Assembly (NCBI RefSeq): GCF_026683955.1
Contig: NZ_CP113343.1
Location: forward strand, 4,340,001 to 4,404,000
Length of the DNA: 64,000 nucleotides
From: Arthrobacter sp. MMS18-M83
Lineage (GTDB): Bacteria; Actinomycetota; Actinomycetes; Actinomycetales; Micrococcaceae
Reading direction: 5' to 3'
Within the stretch, counting starts at the first letter, position 1. Each line of letters starts with the position of its first letter. The notes beneath the pieces are model-generated. The model was given only the letters and a program-made list of their open reading frames with translations, was not told where the DNA came from and did no database searches. Of this stretch, positions 57,580 through 64,000 are shown one piece after another. A program made the position numbers and the translations under genes.

Positions 57580-60201
57580 CTAGGCTTGCGCGGGCTCCTC
57601 GGCAGGCGCCAGGACCACGTCGCTCACCGTGAGTTCGCCGTCAGCGGCTACTAGCGAAATCTCCTGTGCGTTGGCCGCAGCCTTCAAATCTCCCAGTCCG
57701 GCTTCCAGCTGTGCAACAAAGGATTCGCCCGCAGTGATCGTGGCGGAGAGAACTTCGGTGCGCTGCTTGACCTTGGCCTCCGACTTGGCCTTGCGGATAC
57801 CGCTCAGCGCAATGCCAACGGTGCCCAGCATGGTGGTGTCGCCGCCGACGATTTCCAGGGCAGACGGCCACGCCGCACGGTGCACTGAGCCTACGCGCCA
57901 CCAGCTCCAGACTTCTTCGGTGGCGAAGGGCAGGAACGGTGCGAACAGGCGCAACAGTGAATCCAGTGTGGTGGCGAGGGCCGCGAGGACGGAGGCCTGC
58001 TCCGTCTCGCCGGCGGCACCGTAAGCGCGGTCCTTGATGAGTTCAACATAATCGTCAGTGAACTGCCAGAAGAACGATTCCGTGATCTGGAGGGCGCGCG
58101 CGTAGTCGTAGTTGTCGAACGCCTTGGTGGACTGGGCCACCACGTCGGCCAGCTGTGCCAGCAGTGCGCGGTCCAGGGGGTTGCCCAGGACGGACAGGTC
58201 CGCGCCGACAACCGAGTTCTCGGTTGCGCCCAGATTCAGCACGAACTTGGAGGCGTTGAGCAGCTTGATGGCCAGGCGGCGGCCGATCTTCATCTGGGCG
58301 ATCTCGTAGGCGGTGTCCGCGCCAAGCTTGGCCGAGGCAGCCCAGTAGCGGACGGCGTCGGAACCGAATTCGTTGAGGACGTCGGTCGGAACCACCACGT
58401 TGCCCTTGGACTTGGACATTTTCTTGCGGTCCGGGTCCAGGATCCAGCCCGAGATGGCAGCGTGCTTCCACGGTGCGCTGTTCTGGAGGGCATCGGCCCG
58501 CACGGCCGAGGAGAAGAGCCAGGTGCGGATGATGTCGTGGCCTTGGGGACGGAGGTCGAAGGGGTAGACCTTGCCGAACAGTTCCTCGTCACGGCTCCAG
58601 CCGCCCACGATCTGCGGTGTCAGGGAGGACGTGGCCCAGGTATCCAGGACATCCGCGTCACCGATGAAGCCGTTGGGCTGCTCGCGCCGGGACTCGTCGA
58701 AGCCCGGAGCGGCGTCCGCCGCAGGGTCCACGGGCAGGGACTCGTCGGACGGGAGTATCGGGTTCGCGTAGTCCGGGTTGCCCTGGGCATCAAGCGGGTA
58801 CCAGACGGGGATCGGCACGCCGAAGAAGCGCTGGCGCGAAACGAGCCAATCGCCGTTCAAGCCGGAGATCCAGTTCTCATAGCGGGAGCGCATGAAGGAC
58901 GGGTGGAACTCGATCTCGTGTCCTCGCGCGATCAACCGTTCGCGGCGATCCTCGTCCCTGCCGCCATTGCGGATGTACCACTGGCGCGATGTGACAACTT
59001 CGAGTGGCTTGTCGCCCTTTTCGAAGAAGTTCACCGGGTGCGTGATCTTCGTGGGCTCGCCGTCCAGCAGATCGGCAGCCGTGAGGAGTTCCACCACGGC
59101 TTCCTTCGCGCCGAACACCGTCTTTCCGGCGATCGCGGCATAGGCTTCACGGCCGGCGTCGGTGGTGATCCATTCCGGAGTCTCGGCGATGATGCGCCCG
59201 TCACGGCCCACAATCGCCCGGGTGGGCAACTGCAGCTCGCGCCACCAGGTGACGTCCGTCAGGTCGCCGAAGGTGCAGACCATGGCGATGCCCGAGCCCT
59301 TGTCCGCCTTGGCAAGCGGGTGCGCCTTGACCTCCAGTTCGACATCGAACAGGGGAGACGTGACGGTCTTGCCGAACAGCGGCTGGTAACGCTCGTCGTC
59401 GGGGTTTGCCACCAGGGCCGCGCACGCCGCGAGCAGTTCCGGGCGCGTGGTCTCGATGTAGATCTTTTCGCCGTCGGCGGTGAAGAAGGGGTAGCGGTAG
59501 TACGCTCCGGCAACTTCGCGGTCCTCCAGTTCGGCCTGCGCGACGGCGGTGCGGAACGTCACGTCCCACAACGTGGGAGCCTCCGCCATGTAGGCGTCGC
59601 CGGCGTTCAGGTTCGCGAGGAAGGCGCGCTGGGACACCGCACGGGAAGTGTCATCGATAGTGCGGTAGGTGAGGTCCCAGTCCACGGACAAGCCAAGGGT
59701 CTGGAACAGGTTCTCGAAGACCTTCTCGTCCTCGACGGCGAGTTCCTCGCAGAGTTCGATGAAGTTCTGCCGGGAGACGACGTCGAAGTCCCGCTGGTTC
59801 TTTGCGGGCTCCGCCGGCGGGCGGTAGTCGGCGTTGTACGGAATGGCAGGATCGCAGCGGACGCCGTAGTAGTTCTGGACGCGGCGCTCGGTGGGCAGGC
59901 CGTTGTCGTCCCAACCCATCGGGTAGAACACGTTCTTGCCGGTCATGCGCATGTAGCGGGCCTGGACATCCGTCTGCGTGAACGAGAACATGTGGCCAAC
60001 ATGGAGCGAACCCGAAGCGGTAGGCGGGGGAGTGTCGATCGAGTAGACCTGCTCCCGGGTGGTGTCCGGGTTGAACTTGTAGGTTCCTTCGTCCAGCCAG
60101 CGCTGCGTCAGGGCAGCCTCAAGGCCTTCAAGGGCCGGCTTGTCGGGAACGTTGATGGGGGCGGTGGCGGGCGTGTCTGTACCCTGCGTTGATTCAGCCA
60201 T
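57580..60201 (-). CDS. valS: valyl-tRNA synthetase
   Basis: An 873-residue class I synthetase. The HIGH motif is PPPTASGSLHVGHMFSFTQT near residue 58, the CP1 editing domain includes YIETTRPELLAACAALVANP near 248, the KMSKS motif is DPDRKKMSKSKGNVVVPTDV near 590, and the anticodon-binding domain has YVELIKDRAYG. A C-terminal coiled-coil arm ends the protein (KSEAKVKQRTEVLSATITAG). It charges tRNA-Val; no T-box leader is seen upstream at 60202-60264, in contrast to ileS. Confidence 0.97.
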   Translation of the reverse strand: MAESTQGTDTPATAPINVPDKPALEGLEAALTQRWLDEGTYKFNPDTTREQVYSIDTPPPTASGSLHVGHMFSFTQTDVQARYMRMTGKNVFYPMGWDDNGLPTERRVQNYYGVRCDPAIPYNADYRPPAEPAKNQRDFDVVSRQNFIELCEELAVEDEKVFENLFQTLGLSVDWDLTYRTIDDTSRAVSQRAFLANLNAGDAYMAEAPTLWDVTFRTAVAQAELEDREVAGAYYRYPFFTADGEKIYIETTRPELLAACAALVANPDDERYQPLFGKTVTSPLFDVELEVKAHPLAKADKGSGIAMVCTFGDLTDVTWWRELQLPTRAIVGRDGRIIAETPEWITTDAGREAYAAIAGKTVFGAKEAVVELLTAADLLDGEPTKITHPVNFFEKGDKPLEVVTSRQWYIRNGGRDEDRRERLIARGHEIEFHPSFMRSRYENWISGLNGDWLVSRQRFFGVPIPVWYPLDAQGNPDYANPILPSDESLPVDPAADAAPGFDESRREQPNGFIGDADVLDTWATSSLTPQIVGGWSRDEELFGKVYPFDLRPQGHDIIRTWLFSSAVRADALQNSAPWKHAAISGWILDPDRKKMSKSKGNVVVPTDVLNEFGSDAVRYWAASAKLGADTAYEIAQMKIGRRLAIKLLNASKFVLNLGATENSVVGADLSVLGNPLDRALLAQLADVVAQSTKAFDNYDYARALQITESFFWQFTDDYVELIKDRAYGAAGETEQASVLAALATTLDSLLRLFAPFLPFATEEVWSWWRVGSVHRAAWPSALEIVGGDTTMLGTVGIALSGIRKAKSEAKVKQRTEVLSATITAGESFVAQLEAGLGDLKAAANAQEISLVAADGELTVSDVVLAPAEEPAQA

Positions 60202-60264
60202 GGGCCAATTGTTTCATGGCCCCCATTGTTCCGCGGCACGCGGACGTGCAGTAGCATGCGGCCC

Positions 60265-60642
60265 ATGACGGAACTCAAAGATGTTTTGGCTATCAAGCGC
60301 ATCTATGACGAAGCAGCCGACGACGACGGCTACCGGGTTTTGGTGGACCGGCTCTGGCCGAGAGGGGTATCCAAGGAACGCGCCCGTTTGGATCTCTGGC
60401 TGAAGGAGATCGCACCGTCGCCGCCGCTGCGCACGGAATTTGCGCACATGCAGGAGCATTTCGCGGACTTCAAGAAGCAGTATGAGGCCGAGCTGGAACA
60501 GAATCCCGCCGTGGACCAGTTGCTGGAGTTGGCGGCCGGCAAGACGCGCCTGACCCTGCTTTACGGAGCCCGGGACCCCGAAGTCAACCACGCCCGCGTG
60601 CTCCTGGAGTTCTTGCTAGGCGCCGGGACGGCGGGCACATGA
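60265..60642 (+). CDS. DUF488-family protein
   Basis: A 125-residue small soluble protein. The family signature is IKRIYDEAADDDGYRVLVDR then LWPRGVSKERARLDLWLKEI (residues 9-50), followed by RTEFAHMQEHFADFKKQYEA and TLLYGARDPEVNHARVLLEF. Members are single-domain proteins of unknown activity. ATG 60265 (MTELKDVLAIKR) is chosen over 60226, whose extension is not family sequence. It overlaps the methyltransferase gene by four bases (ATGA), so the two are coupled. Confidence 0.9.
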   Translation: MTELKDVLAIKRIYDEAADDDGYRVLVDRLWPRGVSKERARLDLWLKEIAPSPPLRTEFAHMQEHFADFKKQYEAELEQNPAVDQLLELAAGKTRLTLLYGARDPEVNHARVLLEFLLGAGTAGT

Positions 60643-61277
60643 CCCCGCAGCACCCGCGCTTTGCGCGGGCTTACGCCCGAGCGGTTCCAGCGATAAACCG
60701 CCGCGGCGGCACCGAGCACCGGCGCAGCTTGCTGGCCGGCCTGCGGGGCCGGGTCATCGAGGTCGGTGCCGGCGAGGGCTCGTCGTTCGGCTTGTACCCG
60801 GCCACTGTCGAAAATGTCCTCGGGGTTGAACCTGACGACTACCTCAGGGGCCTTGCTGAGCAGAAGGCAAAGCTCGTTGCTGTCCCGGTCGCGGTTGTTC
60901 CCGGCACCGCCGAGAACATTCCAGCGGCCGATGGCGAGGCGGACGCCGTCGTGGTCAGTCTTGTCCTGTGCAGCGTCGCTGACCAAGCTGCGGTCTTGGC
61001 GGAAATCCGCCGGGTGCTTCGTCCCGGCGGAACCTTGGCGTTCTACGAGCACGTGCGTTCGGATCGGAGGGTTCTCGCTGCAGTCGAGGATCTGCTCACT
61101 CCCGTTTGGCAGCGTATGGCCGGGGGCTGCCATCCCAACCGCGACACCCTCCAGGCGATCGCTGCCGCCGGTTTTCAGGTGCTGGACACTGAGCGTTTCG
61201 GCTTCTCGGCGGGGCCACTGTCCCCGCCGATCGCCCACATCCTTGGCCGTGCGATTTCTCCCGATGAACCACGTTAG
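60639..61277 (+). CDS. class I SAM-dependent methyltransferase
   Basis: A 212-residue methyltransferase. The SAM motif is GRVIEVGAGEGSSFGLYPAT near residue 37, with the acidic residue in VLGVEPDDYLRGLA near 60, GTAENIPAADGEADAVVVSL near 88 and VLRPGGTLAFYEHVRSDRRV near 125. It resembles the UbiE/methyltransferase-type 11 group including METTL7-like proteins. Substrate unknown. It is coupled to the DUF488 gene upstream and followed 9 bases later by an SDR gene, so the three form an operon. Confidence 0.92.
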   Translation: MTPQHPRFARAYARAVPAINRRGGTEHRRSLLAGLRGRVIEVGAGEGSSFGLYPATVENVLGVEPDDYLRGLAEQKAKLVAVPVAVVPGTAENIPAADGEADAVVVSLVLCSVADQAAVLAEIRRVLRPGGTLAFYEHVRSDRRVLAAVEDLLTPVWQRMAGGCHPNRDTLQAIAAAGFQVLDTERFGFSAGPLSPPIAHILGRAISPDEPR

Positions 61278-61286
61278 GGTGGTGCC

Positions 61287-62045
61287 ATGACTGAGGAAGT
61301 ACAGACGAAGACCGCAATAGTGACCGGCGCCAGCACGGGAATCGGCGAGGCCACAGTGCGGGCCCTCACCGCAGATGGATGGAAGGTGTTCGCCGTCGCC
61401 CGCCGCGCGGACCGGCTCGAGGCCCTCGGCGCCGAGACCGGAGCCGTGCCGTTTGCAGCGGATATCACCAACGACGACGACGTCGCCGCCTTGCTCTCGG
61501 CCGTCACCGAAGCAGGGGGAGCAGACACCCTCATCAATATTGCCGGCGGTGCACGAGGCGCAGACACCCTGGCCAATGCGCAGACCGAAGACTGGGACTG
61601 GATGTACCAAGTCAACGTGCTCGGCACCCTGAAGCTGACCCGGGCCTTCCTCCCGATGCTGCGGGCCAACGGGGAGGGCACCGTCCTGAACTTGACGTCG
61701 ACTGCGGGCTTCACAGCCTACGAGGGTGGCGGCGGATACAACGCGGCCAAGTTTGCCCAGCACGCGATGACCGCCGCCCTGCGGCTGGAGGAAGCCGAGA
61801 ACAACATCCGCGTGATCGAGGTTGCGCCCGGTCTCGTCCGCACTGAGGAGTTCGCGCTCAAACGCCTCGGTGATGCTACTGCTGCAGCCAAGGTGTACGC
61901 CGGCGTCGAGAAGCCGCTCACGCCTGAGGACGTCGCCGACGTCGTCAAGTACGCAGTCTCAGTGCCGCACCACATCAACCTGGACGAGATCATTGTGCGT
62001 CCGGTGGCGCAAGCAGCTACCCACAAGTTGATCCGCAAGGGCTAA
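61287..62045 (+). CDS. SDR-family NADP-dependent oxidoreductase
   Basis: A 252-residue classical SDR of the YdfG / serine-dehydrogenase-like type. [17 protein letters not shown] near residue 11, VARRADRLEAL near 34 (NADP-type Arg pair), NIAGGARGADTL near 86, catalytic Ser in LNLTSTAGFTA near 136 and YNAAKFAQHAMTAALRLEEA near 151 are present. The C-terminus DVVKYAVSVPHHINLDEIIV and RPVAQAATHK matches the group acting on 3-hydroxy acids or amino acids. It is the last gene of the DUF488-methyltransferase-SDR operon. Confidence 0.93.
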   Translation: MTEEVQTKTAIVTGASTGIGEATVRALTADGWKVFAVARRADRLEALGAETGAVPFAADITNDDDVAALLSAVTEAGGADTLINIAGGARGADTLANAQTEDWDWMYQVNVLGTLKLTRAFLPMLRANGEGTVLNLTSTAGFTAYEGGGGYNAAKFAQHAMTAALRLEEAENNIRVIEVAPGLVRTEEFALKRLGDATAAAKVYAGVEKPLTPEDVADVVKYAVSVPHHINLDEIIVRPVAQAATHKLIRKG

Positions 62046-62111
62046 GGGGAACCGGCGCCGCGCGTTCCATGCCCCAAGTGGAGCTCGCGGCGCCGCTGCC
62101 GCTAGACTTGT

Positions 62112-62345
62112 GGCACAAGCTTTGACCCGGACATCACCGGTGAGCTTCCGGAAGAACGCCCCTGGCACCAAGGGTTAGTAGAACCGGACGGGTAAGCCCG
62201 TCACAGCAGCAATGAGCGGCCGAACGCCGGAGCAGCTCTCCTCAAAGGAGCAGTGCCAGCGGGCGGTAAGTGAGGTGGTACCGCGGTACCGGCGCTGTTG
62301 GAAACAACGGCCTGGCGCCGTCCTCGCATCCTGAATGAAACTTTG
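62112..62345 (+). promoter_or_regulatory. ileS T-box leader, ultrashort Stem I (translational type)
   Basis: The conserved T-box AGTGAGGTGGTACCGCGG is at 62269-62286, and the usual CGTCCTCGCATCC follows near 62320. At the 5' end AAGCT (62117) pairs with AGCTT (62143) and CCGG with CCGG, which leaves a terminal loop ACATCA with the Ile codon ATC (62133-62135) as specifier: the ultrashort Stem I of actinobacterial ileS leaders. A -10-like TAGACT stands at 62103-62108. No terminator follows; the leader ends shortly before the ileS ribosome binding site (AGGA, 62365-62368), so control is expected at translation: uncharged tRNA-Ile would free the ribosome binding site. Confidence 0.92.
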
Positions 62346-62375
62346 TGTTCACCGGCTCAACCCCAGGATGAAGAG

Positions 62376-64000
62376 ATGACGTATTACCCCAAGGCCTCCG
62401 CAACACTGTCCGGCACAGCTTTGTCCGGCACAGCTTTGTCCGGCACCGCAACAGGAGTGTCCGCCTCCGTGAAGTTCCCGGAGATCGAAGAGCGCATCCT
62501 CAAATACTGGGATGAGGACGGCACCTTCCAAGCCAGCATTGACCAGCGCAGCGCTGATCTTCCCGGCGGGCACCCTGGCAGCAACGAGTTCGTCTTCTAT
62601 GACGGCCCTCCCTTCGCCAACGGCCTGCCCCACTACGGCCACCTCCTGACCGGTTACGCCAAGGACCTGGTGGGCCGCTACCAGACCCAGCGGGGCAAGC
62701 GCGTCGAGCGACGCTTCGGCTGGGATACGCACGGCCTTCCCGCTGAGCTCGAAGCCATGAAGCAACTGGGCATGACCGACAAGACCCAGATCGAAGCCAT
62801 GGGCATCGACAAGTTCAACGACGCCTGCCGCGCCTCGGTCATGAAGTACGCGGACGAGTGGAAGAGCTATGTCACGCGCCAGGCGCGCTGGGTGGACTTC
62901 GACAACGACTACAAGACACTCAACGTCGAATACATGGAGTCGGTCCTCTGGGCCTTCAAACAGCTCCATGAAAAGGGCCTCACCTACAACGGCTACCGCG
63001 TCCTGCCGTACTGCTGGAAGGACGAGACCCCGCTGTCCAACCATGAGCTGCGCATGGATGACGATGTCTACAAAAACCGCCAGGACCAGACCGTCACCGT
63101 GACTTTCCCCATCAAGGCAGGGGAGTCGGACCTCTCCAAGTCCCTCGAAGGTGTGCAGGCGCTCGCCTGGACCACCACCCCTTGGACGCTGCCCACCAAC
63201 CTGGCGCTCGCCGTCGGGCCCGACATCTCCTACGCGGTGGTTCCGGCCGGTCCGAACGGCATCAAGGCCGCCTCCCCGGAGGCCCCCGTGACGGGCAGCT
63301 TCCTGCTGGCCGCCGATCTTCTCGGCACCTACGCCAAGGATCTCGGGTACGACGACGGCGCTGCCGCGGCCGCCGCCGTCACCGCCAGTTACACGGGCTC
63401 CCAGTTGGCTGGCCTGGAGTACGAGCCGCTTTGGGATTACTTCTCCGACGTCGAGAAGTACGGTACGCAGAACGGCTGGCGGTTCCTCGTAGCGGACTAC
63501 GTCACCACCACGGACGGTACGGGCATCGTCCACCAGGCTCCGGCCTACGGTGAAGACGACCAGAAAGTCTGTGAGGACGCCGGTATCCCCGTGGTGCTTT
63601 CCGTCGACGAAGGCGCCAAGTTCCTCCACCTGTTCGCGCACGGGCCCCTTGCCGAGATCTCCGGGCTGCAGGTGTTCGATGCCAACAAGCCGATCACGCA
63701 GGCCCTCCGTTCCGGCGGTCGTTTGGTTCGCCAAGCCAGCTACGAGCACAGCTACCCGCACTGCTGGCGCTGCCGTAACCCCTTGATCTACCGCGCTGTG
63801 TCTTCCTGGTATGTGGAGGTCACCAAGTTCAAGGACCGGATGTCCGAACTGAACCAGGAGATCAACTGGATCCCCGGCAACGTCAAGGACGGACAGTTCG
63901 GCAAATGGCTGGCCAACGCCCGCGACTGGTCCATCAGCCGCAACCGTTACTGGGGCTCGCCCATCCCGGTGTGGCAGTCCGATGACCCCGAGTACCCGCG
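62376..64000 (+). CDS. ileS: isoleucyl-tRNA synthetase (partial, runs off the window)
   Basis: The first 541 codons of IleRS. HIGH motif region: [20 protein letters not shown] near residue 73. Editing domain: [19 protein letters not shown] near 265, and [20 protein letters not shown] with [35 protein letters not shown] near 464 and [19 protein letters not shown] at the window end are typical of the eukaryote-like IleRS class found in many actinobacteria. The KMSKS part lies beyond 64000. ATG 62376 follows AGGA at 7-base spacing. Before the family sequence ([20 protein letters not shown]) there is an unusual three-copy LSGTA repeat. Confidence 0.97.
   Translation, partial: MTYYPKASATLSGTALSGTALSGTATGVSASVKFPEIEERILKYWDEDGTFQASIDQRSADLPGGHPGSNEFVFYDGPPFANGLPHYGHLLTGYAKDLVGRYQTQRGKRVERRFGWDTHGLPAELEAMKQLGMTDKTQIEAMGIDKFNDACRASVMKYADEWKSYVTRQARWVDFDNDYKTLNVEYMESVLWAFKQLHEKGLTYNGYRVLPYCWKDETPLSNHELRMDDDVYKNRQDQTVTVTFPIKAGESDLSKSLEGVQALAWTTTPWTLPTNLALAVGPDISYAVVPAGPNGIKAASPEAPVTGSFLLAADLLGTYAKDLGYDDGAAAAAAVTASYTGSQLAGLEYEPLWDYFSDVEKYGTQNGWRFLVADYVTTTDGTGIVHQAPAYGEDDQKVCEDAGIPVVLSVDEGAKFLHLFAHGPLAEISGLQVFDANKPITQALRSGGRLVRQASYEHSYPHCWRCRNPLIYRAVSSWYVEVTKFKDRMSELNQEINWIPGNVKDGQFGKWLANARDWSISRNRYWGSPIPVWQSDDPEYP
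62406..62450 (+). repeat. three 15-bp tandem repeats within the ileS 5' coding end
   Basis: CTGTCCGGCACAGCT, TTGTCCGGCACAGCT, TTGTCCGGCACCGCA: each unit codes for LSGTA. The repeats keep the frame, so copy-number change would alter only the N-terminal tail. Confidence 0.9.

Noticed and set aside
58462..60192. 576-codon open frame on the + strand
   Set aside because: It lies fully antisense to valS, is rich in Gly/Arg/Val/His as expected of a shadow of high-G+C coding sequence, and shows no family motif or ribosome binding site.
62406..62450. Tandem repeats considered as CRISPR-like
   Set aside because: Units are 15 bp, contiguous without spacers and in frame within ileS, so this is a coding tandem repeat.
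62349..63761. 470-codon minus-strand frame opposite ileS
   Set aside because: Antisense shadow of the synthetase; ileS itself is clear on the + strand and runs off the window.

Overview
The window is G+C-rich actinobacterial chromosome, most likely from the Arthrobacter / Paenarthrobacter / Pseudarthrobacter group (Micrococcaceae). The evidence is the content and style of the core genes: paired clpP1-clpP2 with clpX and tig, a long-form GAPDH, a mycothiol-type DsbA-like nitroreductase homologue, an ileS translational T-box of the actinobacterial ultrashort type, lipomannan-type GT-C mannosyltransferases, and frequent GTG/TTG starts. No phage, insertion sequence, CRISPR array or replication origin was seen. 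The assignment to genus is inference.

Layout. (1) 1-7400: a leftward ABC-importer operon (lipoprotein binding protein, two permeases, ATPase) overlapping a HAD phosphatase and an alkaline-phosphatase-superfamily hydrolase, and ending in a broken D-threonine-aldolase-like gene. A divergent GntR/UTRA regulator faces it, and a PhnF-like operator sits on the operon's -10. The set suggests uptake and dephosphorylation of an organophosphonate or organophosphate. (2) 8200-18080: a sugar-acid catabolic locus with an IclR regulator, MHS-type transporter, D-2-hydroxyacid dehydrogenase, beta-hydroxyacid dehydrogenase, gluconate-5-dehydrogenase-like and L-idonate-5-dehydrogenase-like enzymes, a GntR/FadR regulator and 6-phosphogluconate dehydrogenase. 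Three intergenic sites share TGTTCA-N6-TGA and probably form the IclR regulon. (3) 18250-29930: housekeeping genes (SDR, cysK-cysE, msrA, Nif3-like, degenerate zinc-ribbon protein, yaaA, RNase P RNA, gap, an exported HNH nuclease, def, tRNA-His, orn). (4) 30140-36210: four polytopic GT-C glycosyltransferases, two MptA/MptB-like and two GT87-like, probably for lipomannan or a related lipoglycan. Both GT87 genes appear to use ATT start codons. (5) 36210-50760: alkD-like, map, GNAT, tRNA-Arg, ssb, ettA, tesB, glbO, mscS, OsmC-like, pepN, rpiB and nei-like genes. (6) 50800-57200: tRNA-Gly, tRNA-Pro, tig, clpP1-clpP2, clpX (the protein-quality-control block), a DsbA-like protein and a second Fpg/Nei glycosylase. 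(7) 57200-64000: an AT-richer non-coding segment that may encode a small RNA, valS, DUF488, methyltransferase and SDR genes, then the ileS T-box and ileS, which runs off the right edge.

The observations I consider most worth following are the paired ATT start codons of the GT87 paralogues, the three-site IclR regulon around a partly novel sugar-acid pathway, the loss of structural zinc cysteines in the idonate-dehydrogenase homologue, the candidate small RNA between valS and an fpg-like gene, and the PhnF-like operator with a doubly damaged aldolase gene at the operon end. All calls come from reading the sequence; no database search was run.
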